This document shows, piece by piece, positions 1 to 6,411 of a stretch of DNA of 14,211 nt. Under the pieces are notes generated by a model, which was not told the origin of the DNA, did not search any database, and saw only the letters and a program-made list of their open reading frames with translations. Location of the stretch: contig JANBQS010000636.1 in the NCBI GenBank assembly GCA_027577415.1, forward strand, positions 1 through 14,211, given 5' to 3'. Positions within the stretch are counted from its first letter, which is position 1, and every line of letters begins with the position of its first letter. A program made the translations under genes and the position numbers. The DNA is from Coemansia sp. RSA 922. Taxonomy: Eukaryota; Kickxellomycota; Kickxellomycetes; Kickxellales; Kickxellaceae.

Positions 1-344
1 CCCTTCCGCCTCTCGCAGTCACAGCAGCGGGTGAAAAAAAAAATGGCACATGCACCTGCCGCTCATCAAGAGAACTGCGCACAGGTCGTGTGAAGTAAAT
101 CGCCGCTCACACACAAAAGAGCTCACTCCCTCTTTCTCAGACGTCGAAAAAAAAGAGAGATGACACTGGGCGTTTCCGAGTAGAGCATACAACTCAAGCA
201 CCAAAGTACCTATTTTTTTATTCTTCTCGGAATGGACGAGCCAACCAAAAGCCTTCATTCCGACAATGCAGGTAGTAAATCTTTAAGCAAAATAGACCGA
301 ACGTCATGTTTGCTCACATGCCAAAAAAATAAATAAAAATTACA
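1..344. other. Left-edge spacer with no supported gene
   Basis: No gene could be supported here. The stretch is rich in A and T runs near the right side, next to the stop codon of the minus-strand gene that follows, so part of it is probably the 3' untranslated region of that gene. A 79-codon minus-strand open frame (19-258) has an ATG but shows low-complexity Phe, Ser and Cys content and no recognisable domain, so it was not called. Confidence 0.5.
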
Positions 345-671
345 CTAGTGGTCAAAAATTTGGTCTGGGAACCAATCCTGTGGCTCGTGGAGTCCATATT
401 GCACCTCGCGGCTGACAGTGATGACGTTTTGCTTGCACCATGGAGCTTGCGAATCGTCGGTCTTTAGCAGCTCAATCAGGTACTGCTGCTCCTCCAGCAA
501 CACTTTGAGATGCTCCTCAGGCGACATGCTGTCCATCCGCGTATACACGGACGTATTGGTATAGTGACGCCTCTGTTTCAGCCCCAGGGCTGCCCGAGAT
601 GATAATGATGCCGAGCGCAGTGTGCGGCTTCCGATCCGCGCTGTGGTAGCCAGTAAGTGGCGCATTGTCAT
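345..671 (-). CDS. Small probable mitochondrial protein, function unknown
   Basis: This open frame encodes 108 residues from an ATG to a TAG. The first 36 or so residues contain many Arg, Ser, Thr, Ala and Leu and no acidic residue, the composition of a mitochondrial presequence; a matrix-protease site may lie near the RRHY at about 35-38. The mature part is charged, with a helix-forming stretch (MSPEEHLKVLLEEQQYL, about 49-65) and a Trp-rich tail ending WFPDQIFDH. It has no membrane segment. I do not recognise the family. It lies on the same strand as MTG2, 328 bp downstream of that gene, and two mitochondrial genes side by side fits the targeting reading. A second ATG two codons later could also serve as start. 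That it is a real gene is inferred from its composition and clean ends. Confidence 0.65.
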   Translation of the reverse strand: MTMRHLLATTARIGSRTLRSASLSSRAALGLKQRRHYTNTSVYTRMDSMSPEEHLKVLLEEQQYLIELLKTDDSQAPWCKQNVITVSREVQYGLHEPQDWFPDQIFDH

Positions 672-999
672 AGAACAATGTATGAAGAGAGGGGATAGTG
701 AAAGAGGAAAAGGGGAGTAAGAACAATGAGTGAGATAGAATAGAGTATATTGTGTTGTTTCAGGGCTTTGGAAAAGAAAAGCTTTTTTTTTTTATTGCAT
801 GAGCTATGCGGAGAAGAGGACTGAAGCCTAGACATTTTTTCTACTTTTCAACCTTTTTGTGGCAAAATTTAAGCATCAACTATTTTCATCACATGCTCTT
901 GCTTCCGGCGCAGGAAGCACACACAAAAAATGCCTATTCGACCAGTCGGACACCGTTTGAGACACGTGTAAAGCAGCAGATGTGTAAACATACGTTGGC
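672..999. other. Spacer between MTG2 and the small mitochondrial gene
   Basis: This 328-bp spacer holds the promoter of the small minus-strand gene and the 3' region of MTG2. On the minus strand a TATA-like CAATATAC (near 745-755) precedes a T- and C-rich leader. A short plus-strand open frame inside (806-1024) has no domain and overlaps the MTG2 stop, so it was not called. Confidence 0.4.
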
Positions 1000-2364
1000 T
1001 TATCTTACTTGCTCGAGCATTTGACGAATAGCATGAGTAGCTTTTTTTATGTTCTTGTCCAATTTGGCCGAAACAGGTACGAGCTTCAGATTAGGGGCGA
1101 TCAAGCGCCAGGCGTCATAGTTACGACGAGCGATATCGCCAGCATCCGCCTTATTACACACGACGAGTGATGGGCGATCAGACAGGCCCTCACGATACAG
1201 ATCGAGTTCATCGCGCAGGGTCTGCAGGTCACGCCAGGGTTCAGGGCGACTGACATCAACGATAAACACCAGCACGCGGCTACGCTCGACGTGACGCAGA
1301 AAGGCGTGGCCCAAGCCGACATTCCGATGAGCGCCAGGCACCAGGCCTGGAATATCAGCCACCGTCACTTGCGCTGCATCGTCATAGGCTACAGTACCGA
1401 TATAGGGGTTAAGCGTGGTGAACGGGTATGCGGCAACTTTTGGGTGAGCGTTAGACACAGCGCGCAGAAACGTAGATTTGCCAGCGTTGGGCATACCGAC
1501 CAACCCCACGTCGGCAATGGTCTTCAGCTCCAGGTCTAGGACCCTAGTCTGCCCTGGCAGTCCTCGTAGTGCGTAGTGTGGTTGCCGGTCGTCGGCGGCA
1601 ATAAAGTGCGGGTTGCCCATGCCGCCCAGTCCACCGCGTGCCACCAGTACTCGCTGCCCGTGCGAGGTCAGATCAGCACTCAGCGGCGGAGCATGCGCCA
1701 TAGCCCAGCGAAATGCCTTGAACTCTGCAGGCAGCCGCACGCTACTCAAATCATTGCGATCCTCCCACCGCGGGTAGTGCACAAACAACTCAGCCTTATC
1801 CTCTGTACGCCGTGCCATCTGTGTCTCTAGATCCGCCAAGAACCGCGAACTACGGTCCGCCCCAGGACCTGGATCCACAGTCTGCGCCTCTTTATTCTCC
1901 ACAAAGATCTGACGCACAAGCGTCCCCTGAGGCACCTTGATCGTTATGTCAGAACCGCGTCCTCCGTGCATACTCTTGCCACGTCCGTTGCTTCCGGGTC
2001 GTGCTTTGAGCCACTGCTTGACGCAGCTCAGACTGGTCTCGCTCGAATCGGCTTCTAACCATACGTCGCCGCCTGAGCCTCCGTCACCGCCGTCGGCTGG
2101 TCCTCGTGGTACAAATACGTCGCGGAAAAAGCTTACACAGCCGTTACCTCCAGCTCCACCTATTGCTGTGCACCGCATACGGTCGATAAAGTTGCGTCCG
2201 CTCTTCTTGCCGCCTACATGAGGAGTCCACTCCGTCACACGCGGTACTTCTTCAAGCTGCTTTTGTGTCTGCACTTGCCGCTTGCAGCTATGTAATACCG
2301 CCTGATCTCCAACTATCCGCCTGACAAACTGCGCCCTGTGAGCCAATGTAACTGCGACAGCCAT
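1000..2364 (-). CDS. MTG2: Mitochondrial Obg-family GTPase (large-subunit ribosome assembly)
   Basis: The 454-residue product is a member of the Obg GTPases, which help assemble the large subunit of bacterial and mitochondrial ribosomes. The glycine-rich Obg fold starts near 58 (RNFIDRMRC, GGAGGNGCVSFFRD, then the GGDGGSGGD run near 92-100) and resumes at DLTSHGQRVLVARGG (about 231-245). The G domain is complete: G1 GMPNAGKST at 290-298, G2 in PFTTLNP near 314-320, G3 DIPG at 337-340, G4 NKAD at 404-407 and G5 SAK near 432-434. About 70 residues (160-230) are inserted within the Obg domain. The ATG at 2364 is chosen because the frame can be extended only to a TTG at 2391, while this ATG has A at -3 and G at +4 and opens an Arg-containing presequence-like start (MAVAVTLAHRAQFVRR). 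No intron is needed. Yeast Mtg2 is the expected functional equivalent. Confidence 0.95.
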   Translation of the reverse strand: MAVAVTLAHRAQFVRRIVGDQAVLHSCKRQVQTQKQLEEVPRVTEWTPHVGGKKSGRNFIDRMRCTAIGGAGGNGCVSFFRDVFVPRGPADGGDGGSGGDVWLEADSSETSLSCVKQWLKARPGSNGRGKSMHGGRGSDITIKVPQGTLVRQIFVENKEAQTVDPGPGADRSSRFLADLETQMARRTEDKAELFVHYPRWEDRNDLSSVRLPAEFKAFRWAMAHAPPLSADLTSHGQRVLVARGGLGGMGNPHFIAADDRQPHYALRGLPGQTRVLDLELKTIADVGLVGMPNAGKSTFLRAVSNAHPKVAAYPFTTLNPYIGTVAYDDAAQVTVADIPGLVPGAHRNVGLGHAFLRHVERSRVLVFIVDVSRPEPWRDLQTLRDELDLYREGLSDRPSLVVCNKADAGDIARRNYDAWRLIAPNLKLVPVSAKLDKNIKKATHAIRQMLEQVR

Positions 2365-2549
2365 GATTTTTATAATAAGAGTGAAATTCAAACAATTTCA
2401 AATTAAAGATAGAGCTAAGCTGCGTTAGCATTTTTCTTCCATGACTTCAATCGCTATGATCAGTGATTACCGCTGATCGGAGTATCTAAGTTTAGACGAT
2501 TTCGAAATGTACTCAAAAGTTGAATCCCCGATTACAAGCCGATAAAAGG

Positions 2550-2705
2550 CTATTTGGCATAGTAGCCTTTGCAAAAACTATGGCCATGTGTCTGGTACCC
2601 TTCGAGTGTTGGGAACTCTTCACCGCAAACACTGCAGTAATATTTTAGCCCGGGTATATCTTTTGGGTCTGGTGCTCCAGAGCGCGACGTTCTAAAATTG
2701 TGCAT
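2550..2705 (-). CDS. Single zinc-finger microprotein 1 (C2HC type)
   Basis: This 51-residue reading frame runs from its only ATG to a TAG. The C-terminal half is one classical-looking finger: CSVC at 24-27, twelve residues, His40, then four residues to Cys45, which gives a C-x2-C-x12-H-x4-C pattern; His42 is an alternative fourth ligand. The Phe of GEEF and the Leu of TLEG sit at the hydrophobic positions usual for this fold. The N-terminal half is Pro/Gly/Asp-rich and probably disordered. A TATAAAA lies 88 bp upstream of the ATG (2787-2793), a normal distance for a short leader. Two further single-finger frames of like size and strand are at 5027-5176 and 5669-5836, which supports this being a gene. 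A fingered protein this small could bind DNA, RNA or a partner protein; nothing here decides which. Confidence 0.65.
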   Translation of the reverse strand: MHNFRTSRSGAPDPKDIPGLKYYCSVCGEEFPTLEGYQTHGHSFCKGYYAK

Positions 2706-2785
2706 TTTTCTGCTGTAGAATACGAAGTGGCGAGTAAAGGAGGGCGATAATGTATCTGTTGGACACTCTCTGCTCCAGCTGCTTC

Positions 2786-2795
2786 ATTTTATACC
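2786..2795 (-). promoter_or_regulatory. TATA box of zinc-finger microprotein gene 1
   Basis: GGTATAAAAT on the minus strand lies 88 bp before the ATG at 2705. A start of transcription about 30 bp further on would leave a leader of roughly 55-60 nt. The same kind of box (GGGTATAAAATAC) precedes the array gene at 13807. Confidence 0.6.
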
Positions 2796-3716
2796 GAATT
2801 TTTCAATTGATGTTTAGGGCCAAGCAGTTGTCTTTGTGCTACTTGACAGAATAACGATGTGGTTATAATCATATACTGTGAATCGGAACTAGTGAAAAGA
2901 AACGCTCCTGTAACATCAATCTGCACACACCAAGCGATATGAGTCAAGAGGCTGTTATATCACACAATAATACTCCTTTAGCACAGAAATTCGCATATAA
3001 AGAAGGCGTTCTAAAATAAATTTCATGGCCTTCATGCCCAACATCACCCAGATGTGCATCAGTAAGAAGCATGGGGGGGTTTTTTTTTACCGGGATGACG
3101 TGTGGAACTTTCAGTTCCTTCCGAGGTGTAAATGACACCACTAGATGATGTAATTTGTTGGTAAGATGGCTCTCAAAAGCAGTGGCTAAGACAAGGAAAT
3201 GAGTCGGTCAAGAAGGGATTAGTATTCCTATTCGAAGAAAGTCGCAGGGGTAACCATAATTGAGAGCGAAAGAGGTGTGTGAAGGGGTGGAAAATTATGC
3301 CGCAAAACGCTTGGCAGCGCAATGAGGTTGCTTGCAATTCTTGCAGCAATGCTCTTGCTGCAGAACCTTTTAGAGACTTTGGCAAACAGGAGGTAAAAGG
3401 CGCCAAAAACGCAGCTTTTCAACCTACAGAACAACATTCGCTTTAGGAAGGGTTTGTTCTGGCGTAATTCCTTTTAAACAAACGTCTTTTTAGGCTGCTC
3501 TCTTTTTTGCAATTGTATCTTCAAAGAAGAAGAATGGCTTTGTCGGGCGAGGAAGACAGTTCACTCTTTCCAGCCAAAAATATTATTCTGCTTTTCAAAG
3601 AGAAAAATGACGTAAGCCATATTTAGAAAGTGCCTCAACTGGAACACTATATTTCAAAGACGCAGAGACTTGCTGCTCGTACTTTTAGCAAGGAAAGGGA
3701 GAAGATCGCTCCTCCA
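2796..3716. other. Long AT-rich spacer between divergent small genes
   Basis: No gene was supported in this stretch of over 900 bp. It separates the divergent zinc-finger gene (minus) from the plus-strand gene at 3866, so it should hold upstream control sequences of both. It contains homopolymer runs (a G7 followed by T9 near 3072-3087), several TTGCAGC/GCTGCAA-like words around 3330-3365 that can pair with each other, and a GCAATTG near 3508. Minus-strand open frames here (2944-3141 and 3173-3437) have no ATG of good quality or no domain and were not called. Confidence 0.4.
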
Positions 3717-3756
3717 AGACATGTCTGCTCATGAGGGAGAATCCTGCTATAAATTG
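3717..3756 (+). promoter_or_regulatory. Promoter of the 3866 gene: CATG palindrome and TATA box
   Basis: AGACATGTCT (3717-3726) is a perfect 10-bp palindrome, followed by CTATAAATT (3748-3756), 110 bp before the ATG. Between the TATA box and the ATG is a pyrimidine-rich leader with two copies of CTCCATACCA (about 3792-3819), the usual setting for transcription starts in fungi. A related CATG core occurs upstream of the four minus-strand array genes. Confidence 0.5.
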
Positions 3757-3865
3757 AGTGCAGAAGCCCAGCTCCTTGCCAAATATTTTTCTCCATACCA
3801 ACCATTCTCACTCCATACCATTTTATTTAGCTCTAGCTTTTATTCAACGCAACTAACCACTCAGA

Positions 3866-4246
3866 ATGTCAGATGATAAATATTCTCCCGAGTCCGGTGT
3901 TCCAGTGGTCTACTGGAACGACAGTAATGATTTAAATGCTTATGATGTTATTTTGCTAGTTTCGGATGGTGTGCTCGTCGATACGCAAATACATAAATTT
4001 ATAAGAGGTTTCAGAAATTTCTCAAAGGACGACTTCACAGTGCAGTTCAGTGAGGCTGAAGGTGGAGTTTTTACTATAAATGGTCATAAGTTAAAAGCTC
4101 AGTTCTTTATTGTCTATCCCAGGGGGTCCAGTAATATTAAACACTTTGCAGATAATGTTAAGTGCAAGATCGGCGATAACACTACTAATAAGTCAGGAAA
4201 TGTTTACAGGTACTCTCAAGATGACGACAAGTTTGTCCAAGAATAG
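3866..4246 (+). CDS. Small acidic protein of unknown function, possible distant array relative
   Basis: This 126-residue frame has an ATG, a TAG stop and a good promoter (TATA at 3748-3756, CT-rich leader). The product is hydrophilic and has no signal peptide or membrane segment. It shows two hydrophobic strands, AYDVILLVSDG (about 25-35) and KAQFFIVYPRGSS (about 77-89), and ends in an Asp/Lys-rich tail. I do not recognise it. The order of strand, helix, aromatic residue and second strand recalls the array proteins at 9572-13807 (compare IFIYVIAN and KVAVLVYDKNT in the 12216-12644 product), but identity is low and this link is only a suggestion. It is the only plus-strand small gene in the window and sits between two zinc-finger microgenes. 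Confidence 0.6.
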   Translation: MSDDKYSPESGVPVVYWNDSNDLNAYDVILLVSDGVLVDTQIHKFIRGFRNFSKDDFTVQFSEAEGGVFTINGHKLKAQFFIVYPRGSSNIKHFADNVKCKIGDNTTNKSGNVYRYSQDDDKFVQE

Positions 4247-5026
4247 AATGATTTAGTTACTTGTGAGCAAACTACAAGCAGTGTCTTGTGTCTGCTGATG
4301 CCATGAGATACAACCAGCTTTTATCGCTTGATTTCTATTGCAGTTTTTAATTATGCCACAGCGCTCAGCAACCAAGTTATAATAACAAGTTTAGTGTTTT
4401 CTATAACCACTCAATACACTACTATGCGAGCCCTAGTTTATGCAATATACTTTTATCCCATCTCTAATGATTTGTTAGTAGATCTGTATACCACTTTATT
4501 TTTTCGTTTTATGTATGAAATGTGCAAACATGTAAGCGCCTGCTATGCCTCCAGATGGAATAACCAAAAATGTGCTTATGTAAGTCAGCGCCTAAAATGC
4601 CACTGATATTGAAACAACAACTCGCACTGACAATGCTTTTGCATCAAGCAGCTTCAGTCAACCTGGCCAGGCGTGTGATAGAGCGCATGCTGATTGGATC
4701 TCCATGGACCCTGTTTAGTTGGCTTGCATAGATGACCCTTAGTCAAGTGCTCTTCTTTTCAGAAGTAAGTATTGGTTCGGTGTTGACAGAATATATTTAT
4801 GACTCGGCTATAATGCCTGTGTGCATAGATTAATCCACAATATAATAAGTGGATCAGCTACAAAATTTTACTGTGGATGACCTCAGTTCCCAAGACAATA
4901 TCGGACTGTGGATGTGTACATGAGATCAATCGTTGAAAGTAGAGCCTAATTTGGTATATTTCCGATATTATATATAGACTCTACAGAGTTGGCCCTTGCC
5001 TCGGGGGAGGTGGGTAGAGGGGCTTA
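4247..5026. other. Spacer with short inverted and direct repeats, no supported gene
   Basis: This 780-bp spacer follows the 3866 gene and precedes the 3' end of the second zinc-finger microgene. An ATCCAC/GTGGAT inverted repeat (4833-4838 and 4849-4854) is followed by two copies of ACTGTGGATG (4870-4879 and 4905-4914). TATATATA-like sequence on either strand near 4970-4977 could be a promoter, but no convincing coding frame follows it. A 92-codon plus-strand frame (4328-4606) is hydrophobic and Cys-rich without a recognisable domain and was not called. Confidence 0.4.
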
Positions 5027-5176
5027 TTAAATTTTAATACAAGACGGAAAATCTTCAATACCGTGTGCAGCCAAGCAATGATCTGCGAAATCGACCAGTT
5101 CAACATATGAGTAGATGCAAAGCCGGCAAGCATACTCCTTCAAAAACCCCGTCTCGCACACCTTTGAGGATGGCAT
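5027..5176 (-). CDS. Single zinc-finger microprotein 2 (C2H2 type)
   Basis: A 49-residue frame, ATG to TAA, that is easily missed because a longer overlapping frame shares the region. It contains a perfect C2H2 spacing: CRLC at 17-20, twelve residues, His33, four residues, His38 (C-x2-C-x12-H-x4-H). The segment HCLAAHGIED closely resembles HCLEEHKEDK of microprotein 3 (5669-5836), so the two are very likely paralogues. Outside the finger there are only a 15-residue polar N-terminus and an 11-residue tail. The TATATAAA at 5285-5292 lies about 110 bp upstream of the ATG. No nuclear localisation signal is obvious, but a protein of this size would enter the nucleus by diffusion. Function unknown. 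Confidence 0.72.
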   Translation of the reverse strand: MPSSKVCETGFLKEYACRLCIYSYVELVDFADHCLAAHGIEDFPSCIKI

Positions 5177-5282
5177 TGTTTAGAAGACTTGAAAGAAAAC
5201 AATAGTTATAATTGGCGAAAGAATAAGGTTGATTGGAAAATGGTGCTGTATTCTTGCGGCATCCCTCGAAAAAGAAATGCAT

Positions 5283-5328
5283 CCTTTATATAGGAGAAAG
5301 TGTACCTATGTACTTTCACTCTATATAG
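5283..5328 (-). promoter_or_regulatory. TATA box of microprotein gene 2 inside an imperfect inverted repeat
   Basis: On the minus strand CCTATATAAAGG (5283-5294) is a strong TATA box for the gene starting at 5176. It is part of an imperfect inverted repeat: ATATAGGAGAAAGT (5288-5301) faces ACTTTCACTCTATAT (5312-5326). The right arm therefore carries a second, mirror-image TATA-like sequence. Whether this marks a bidirectional promoter is not shown. Confidence 0.5.
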
Positions 5329-5668
5329 GCGTGCCTATCATTACAGCTAAAATAAAAGTCGGGTGAGTTTTTGTTTTCCTATTACAAGGTATAGTGTCCT
5401 CTGCCTCTCCTAGTATTTAATATCCGCGTTTGAGCTAGCAACAATGTTCACGCTAAATGGGCAGAGAGAGAGAGAGGGATTCATATCACTTGATGCTTCT
5501 TTGCATACCAACACGTGCTCTTTTCTCTCGTGTATTATTCCACTATTGTGCTCTGGCAGTATTCACAAAACTCTTTTTAATGGTACAATAAAGGTGTAAT
5601 TCACAATTGTAAATAAGCACAATAGAAACATAAAACCTCTAAGAGCGATTGGCATGTTTTAAGGCGGT
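5329..5668. other. Spacer upstream of microgene 2 and downstream of microgene 3
   Basis: Nothing coding was supported. The only distinct structure is an (AG)7 run. AT-rich sequence with AATAAA-like words on the plus strand (near 5587) and TTTTAT on both strands is consistent with untranslated and terminator sequence. Confidence 0.35.
5463..5476. repeat. (AG)7 microsatellite
   Basis: Seven uninterrupted AG units. It is a simple repeat in noncoding spacer and is expected to vary in length between strains. Confidence 0.85.
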
Positions 5669-5836
5669 CTATGCCCACTCCCAGTTAAACTGCGCTAATT
5701 TATCTTCTTTGTGCTCTTCTAAACAGTGCTCAGCCAAAATCCTGCGTAAGGGGAAAATTTTACCACACGTTCCGCATTTAACAGGACTAGGTGGTGGCAT
5801 TTCGGATTTGGCGCTTGGATTAGTAAAAATAGACAT
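5669..5836 (-). CDS. Single zinc-finger microprotein 3 (C2H2 type)
   Basis: A 55-residue product containing one exact C2H2 finger: CGTC at 21-24, twelve residues including IFPLRRIL, His37, four residues, His42 (C-x2-C-x12-H-x4-H). The frame also opens at an ATG 21 codons earlier (5899), but the TATA box at 5922-5929 would start transcription almost on top of that ATG. The ATG at 5836 has A at -3, and starting there gives a protein the same size as the other two microproteins (51 and 49 residues); it is preferred for these reasons. A Ser/Pro-rich N-terminus (SEMPPPSP) precedes the finger and a Trp-containing tail (NWEWA) ends the protein. It is a clear relative of microprotein 2 and probably of microprotein 1. 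Function unknown; DNA binding by a lone finger usually needs flanking basic residues or dimerisation, and neither is evident. Confidence 0.75.
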   Translation of the reverse strand: MSIFTNPSAKSEMPPPSPVKCGTCGKIFPLRRILAEHCLEEHKEDKLAQFNWEWA

Positions 5837-5921
5837 GGTAAAGTTTTTAAGAAGAAAGAAGCAAAAGTTATGCAATGAGAGCTTCTTTATTTTTGCCATC
5901 CGTCATGTCTGCAGTGACTGT

Positions 5922-5929
5922 ATTTATAT
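5922..5929 (-). promoter_or_regulatory. TATA box of zinc-finger microprotein gene 3
   Basis: On the minus strand CATATAAATA includes TATAAATA-type sequence 86-93 bp before the ATG at 5836. It decides the start choice, because a transcription start about 30 bp downstream falls at or past the upstream ATG at 5899. Confidence 0.5.
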
Positions 5930-6304
5930 GAAAGTGGTCACAAGCCCTACCACGCCTAATGCAGCTAGGCAGTTATTACAATTACTAGCACTACGCTGAA
6001 GCGATGCCTGGGTCAAATCGCTATTTAAAAAGTTGGGAATTGTAAGACTTTAATGATATTAAGGACTCTCTCAACATTCGAGTGATGGTTAACATAGGCG
6101 GCATATAAGAGCTAAGTAGCCATTGGGAGGCTCAGTATCTTGCAAATCAAATGGGGACATGGATATGTTTCAGAAACGATCTTTGGTGTTAGTCGGTGGG
6201 AGTGTTTTTGGTCTATGAACTCCTTCAGCTTTTCAGTCCCCAAGACGGCCAAAATATCGGCGAAATCACACTGATCAACGATCACAGATAATCTCGACGC
6301 CAAA
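5930..6304. other. Spacer between microgene 3 and the CTF18 promoter
   Basis: No gene is supported. A minus-strand open frame ending at 6112 stays open back to about 6363 but has no ATG near its beginning, only a TTG at 6303. It contains a Cys and a KHSH reminiscent of half a zinc finger, but the second Cys and first His of the motif are missing. It may be a decayed finger gene or chance. Confidence 0.35.
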
Positions 6305-6322
6305 ACGCGTGCGCGTGCGCGC
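6305..6322. promoter_or_regulatory. CG-rich MluI cell-cycle box cluster upstream of CTF18
   Basis: ACGCGT (6305-6310), the exact MCB core, is followed by GCGCGTGCGCGCGT, which holds further CGCG cores on both strands, and the whole is flanked by AAAA and TTTT to make a near-palindrome. It ends about 90 bp before the CTF18 ATG in otherwise AT-rich DNA. In yeasts the MBF factor (Mbp1-Swi6) binds this site to drive replication genes at G1/S, and a clamp-loader gene is a fitting target. Confidence 0.6.
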
Positions 6323-6411
6323 GTTTTTCTGAGCTTTCTGTTTCCTCGAATTTTGAATTTCCTTTATTCTTTTTTTAAAAACAAATTTTACAACTCTTTC
6401 TTTTTATTATA

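Noticed and set aside
19..258. Minus-strand 79-codon open frame
   Set aside because: No domain, odd Phe/Cys/Ser content, no promoter recognised; treated as chance.
2365..2391. N-terminal extension of MTG2 by nine residues
   Set aside because: The extension begins at TTG, not ATG; the ATG at 2364 has a good context and opens a presequence-like start.
2944..3141. Minus-strand 65-codon open frame
   Set aside because: Starts at GTG in a eukaryotic context, with no domain or TATA box.
3173..3437. Overlapping minus-strand frames, and a CCKNC word in a third frame
   Set aside because: The third frame has no ATG and the Cys/His spacing does not make a finger; the others have no recognisable content.
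5837..5899. Longer start for zinc-finger microprotein 3
   Set aside because: The TATA box at 5922-5929 would place the transcript start at or after this ATG; the inner ATG has better context.
6112..6363. Minus-strand frame with zinc-finger-like half motif (CDFA, KHSH)
   Set aside because: No ATG near the start, and two of four metal ligands are missing; possibly a decayed finger gene, but not supportable.
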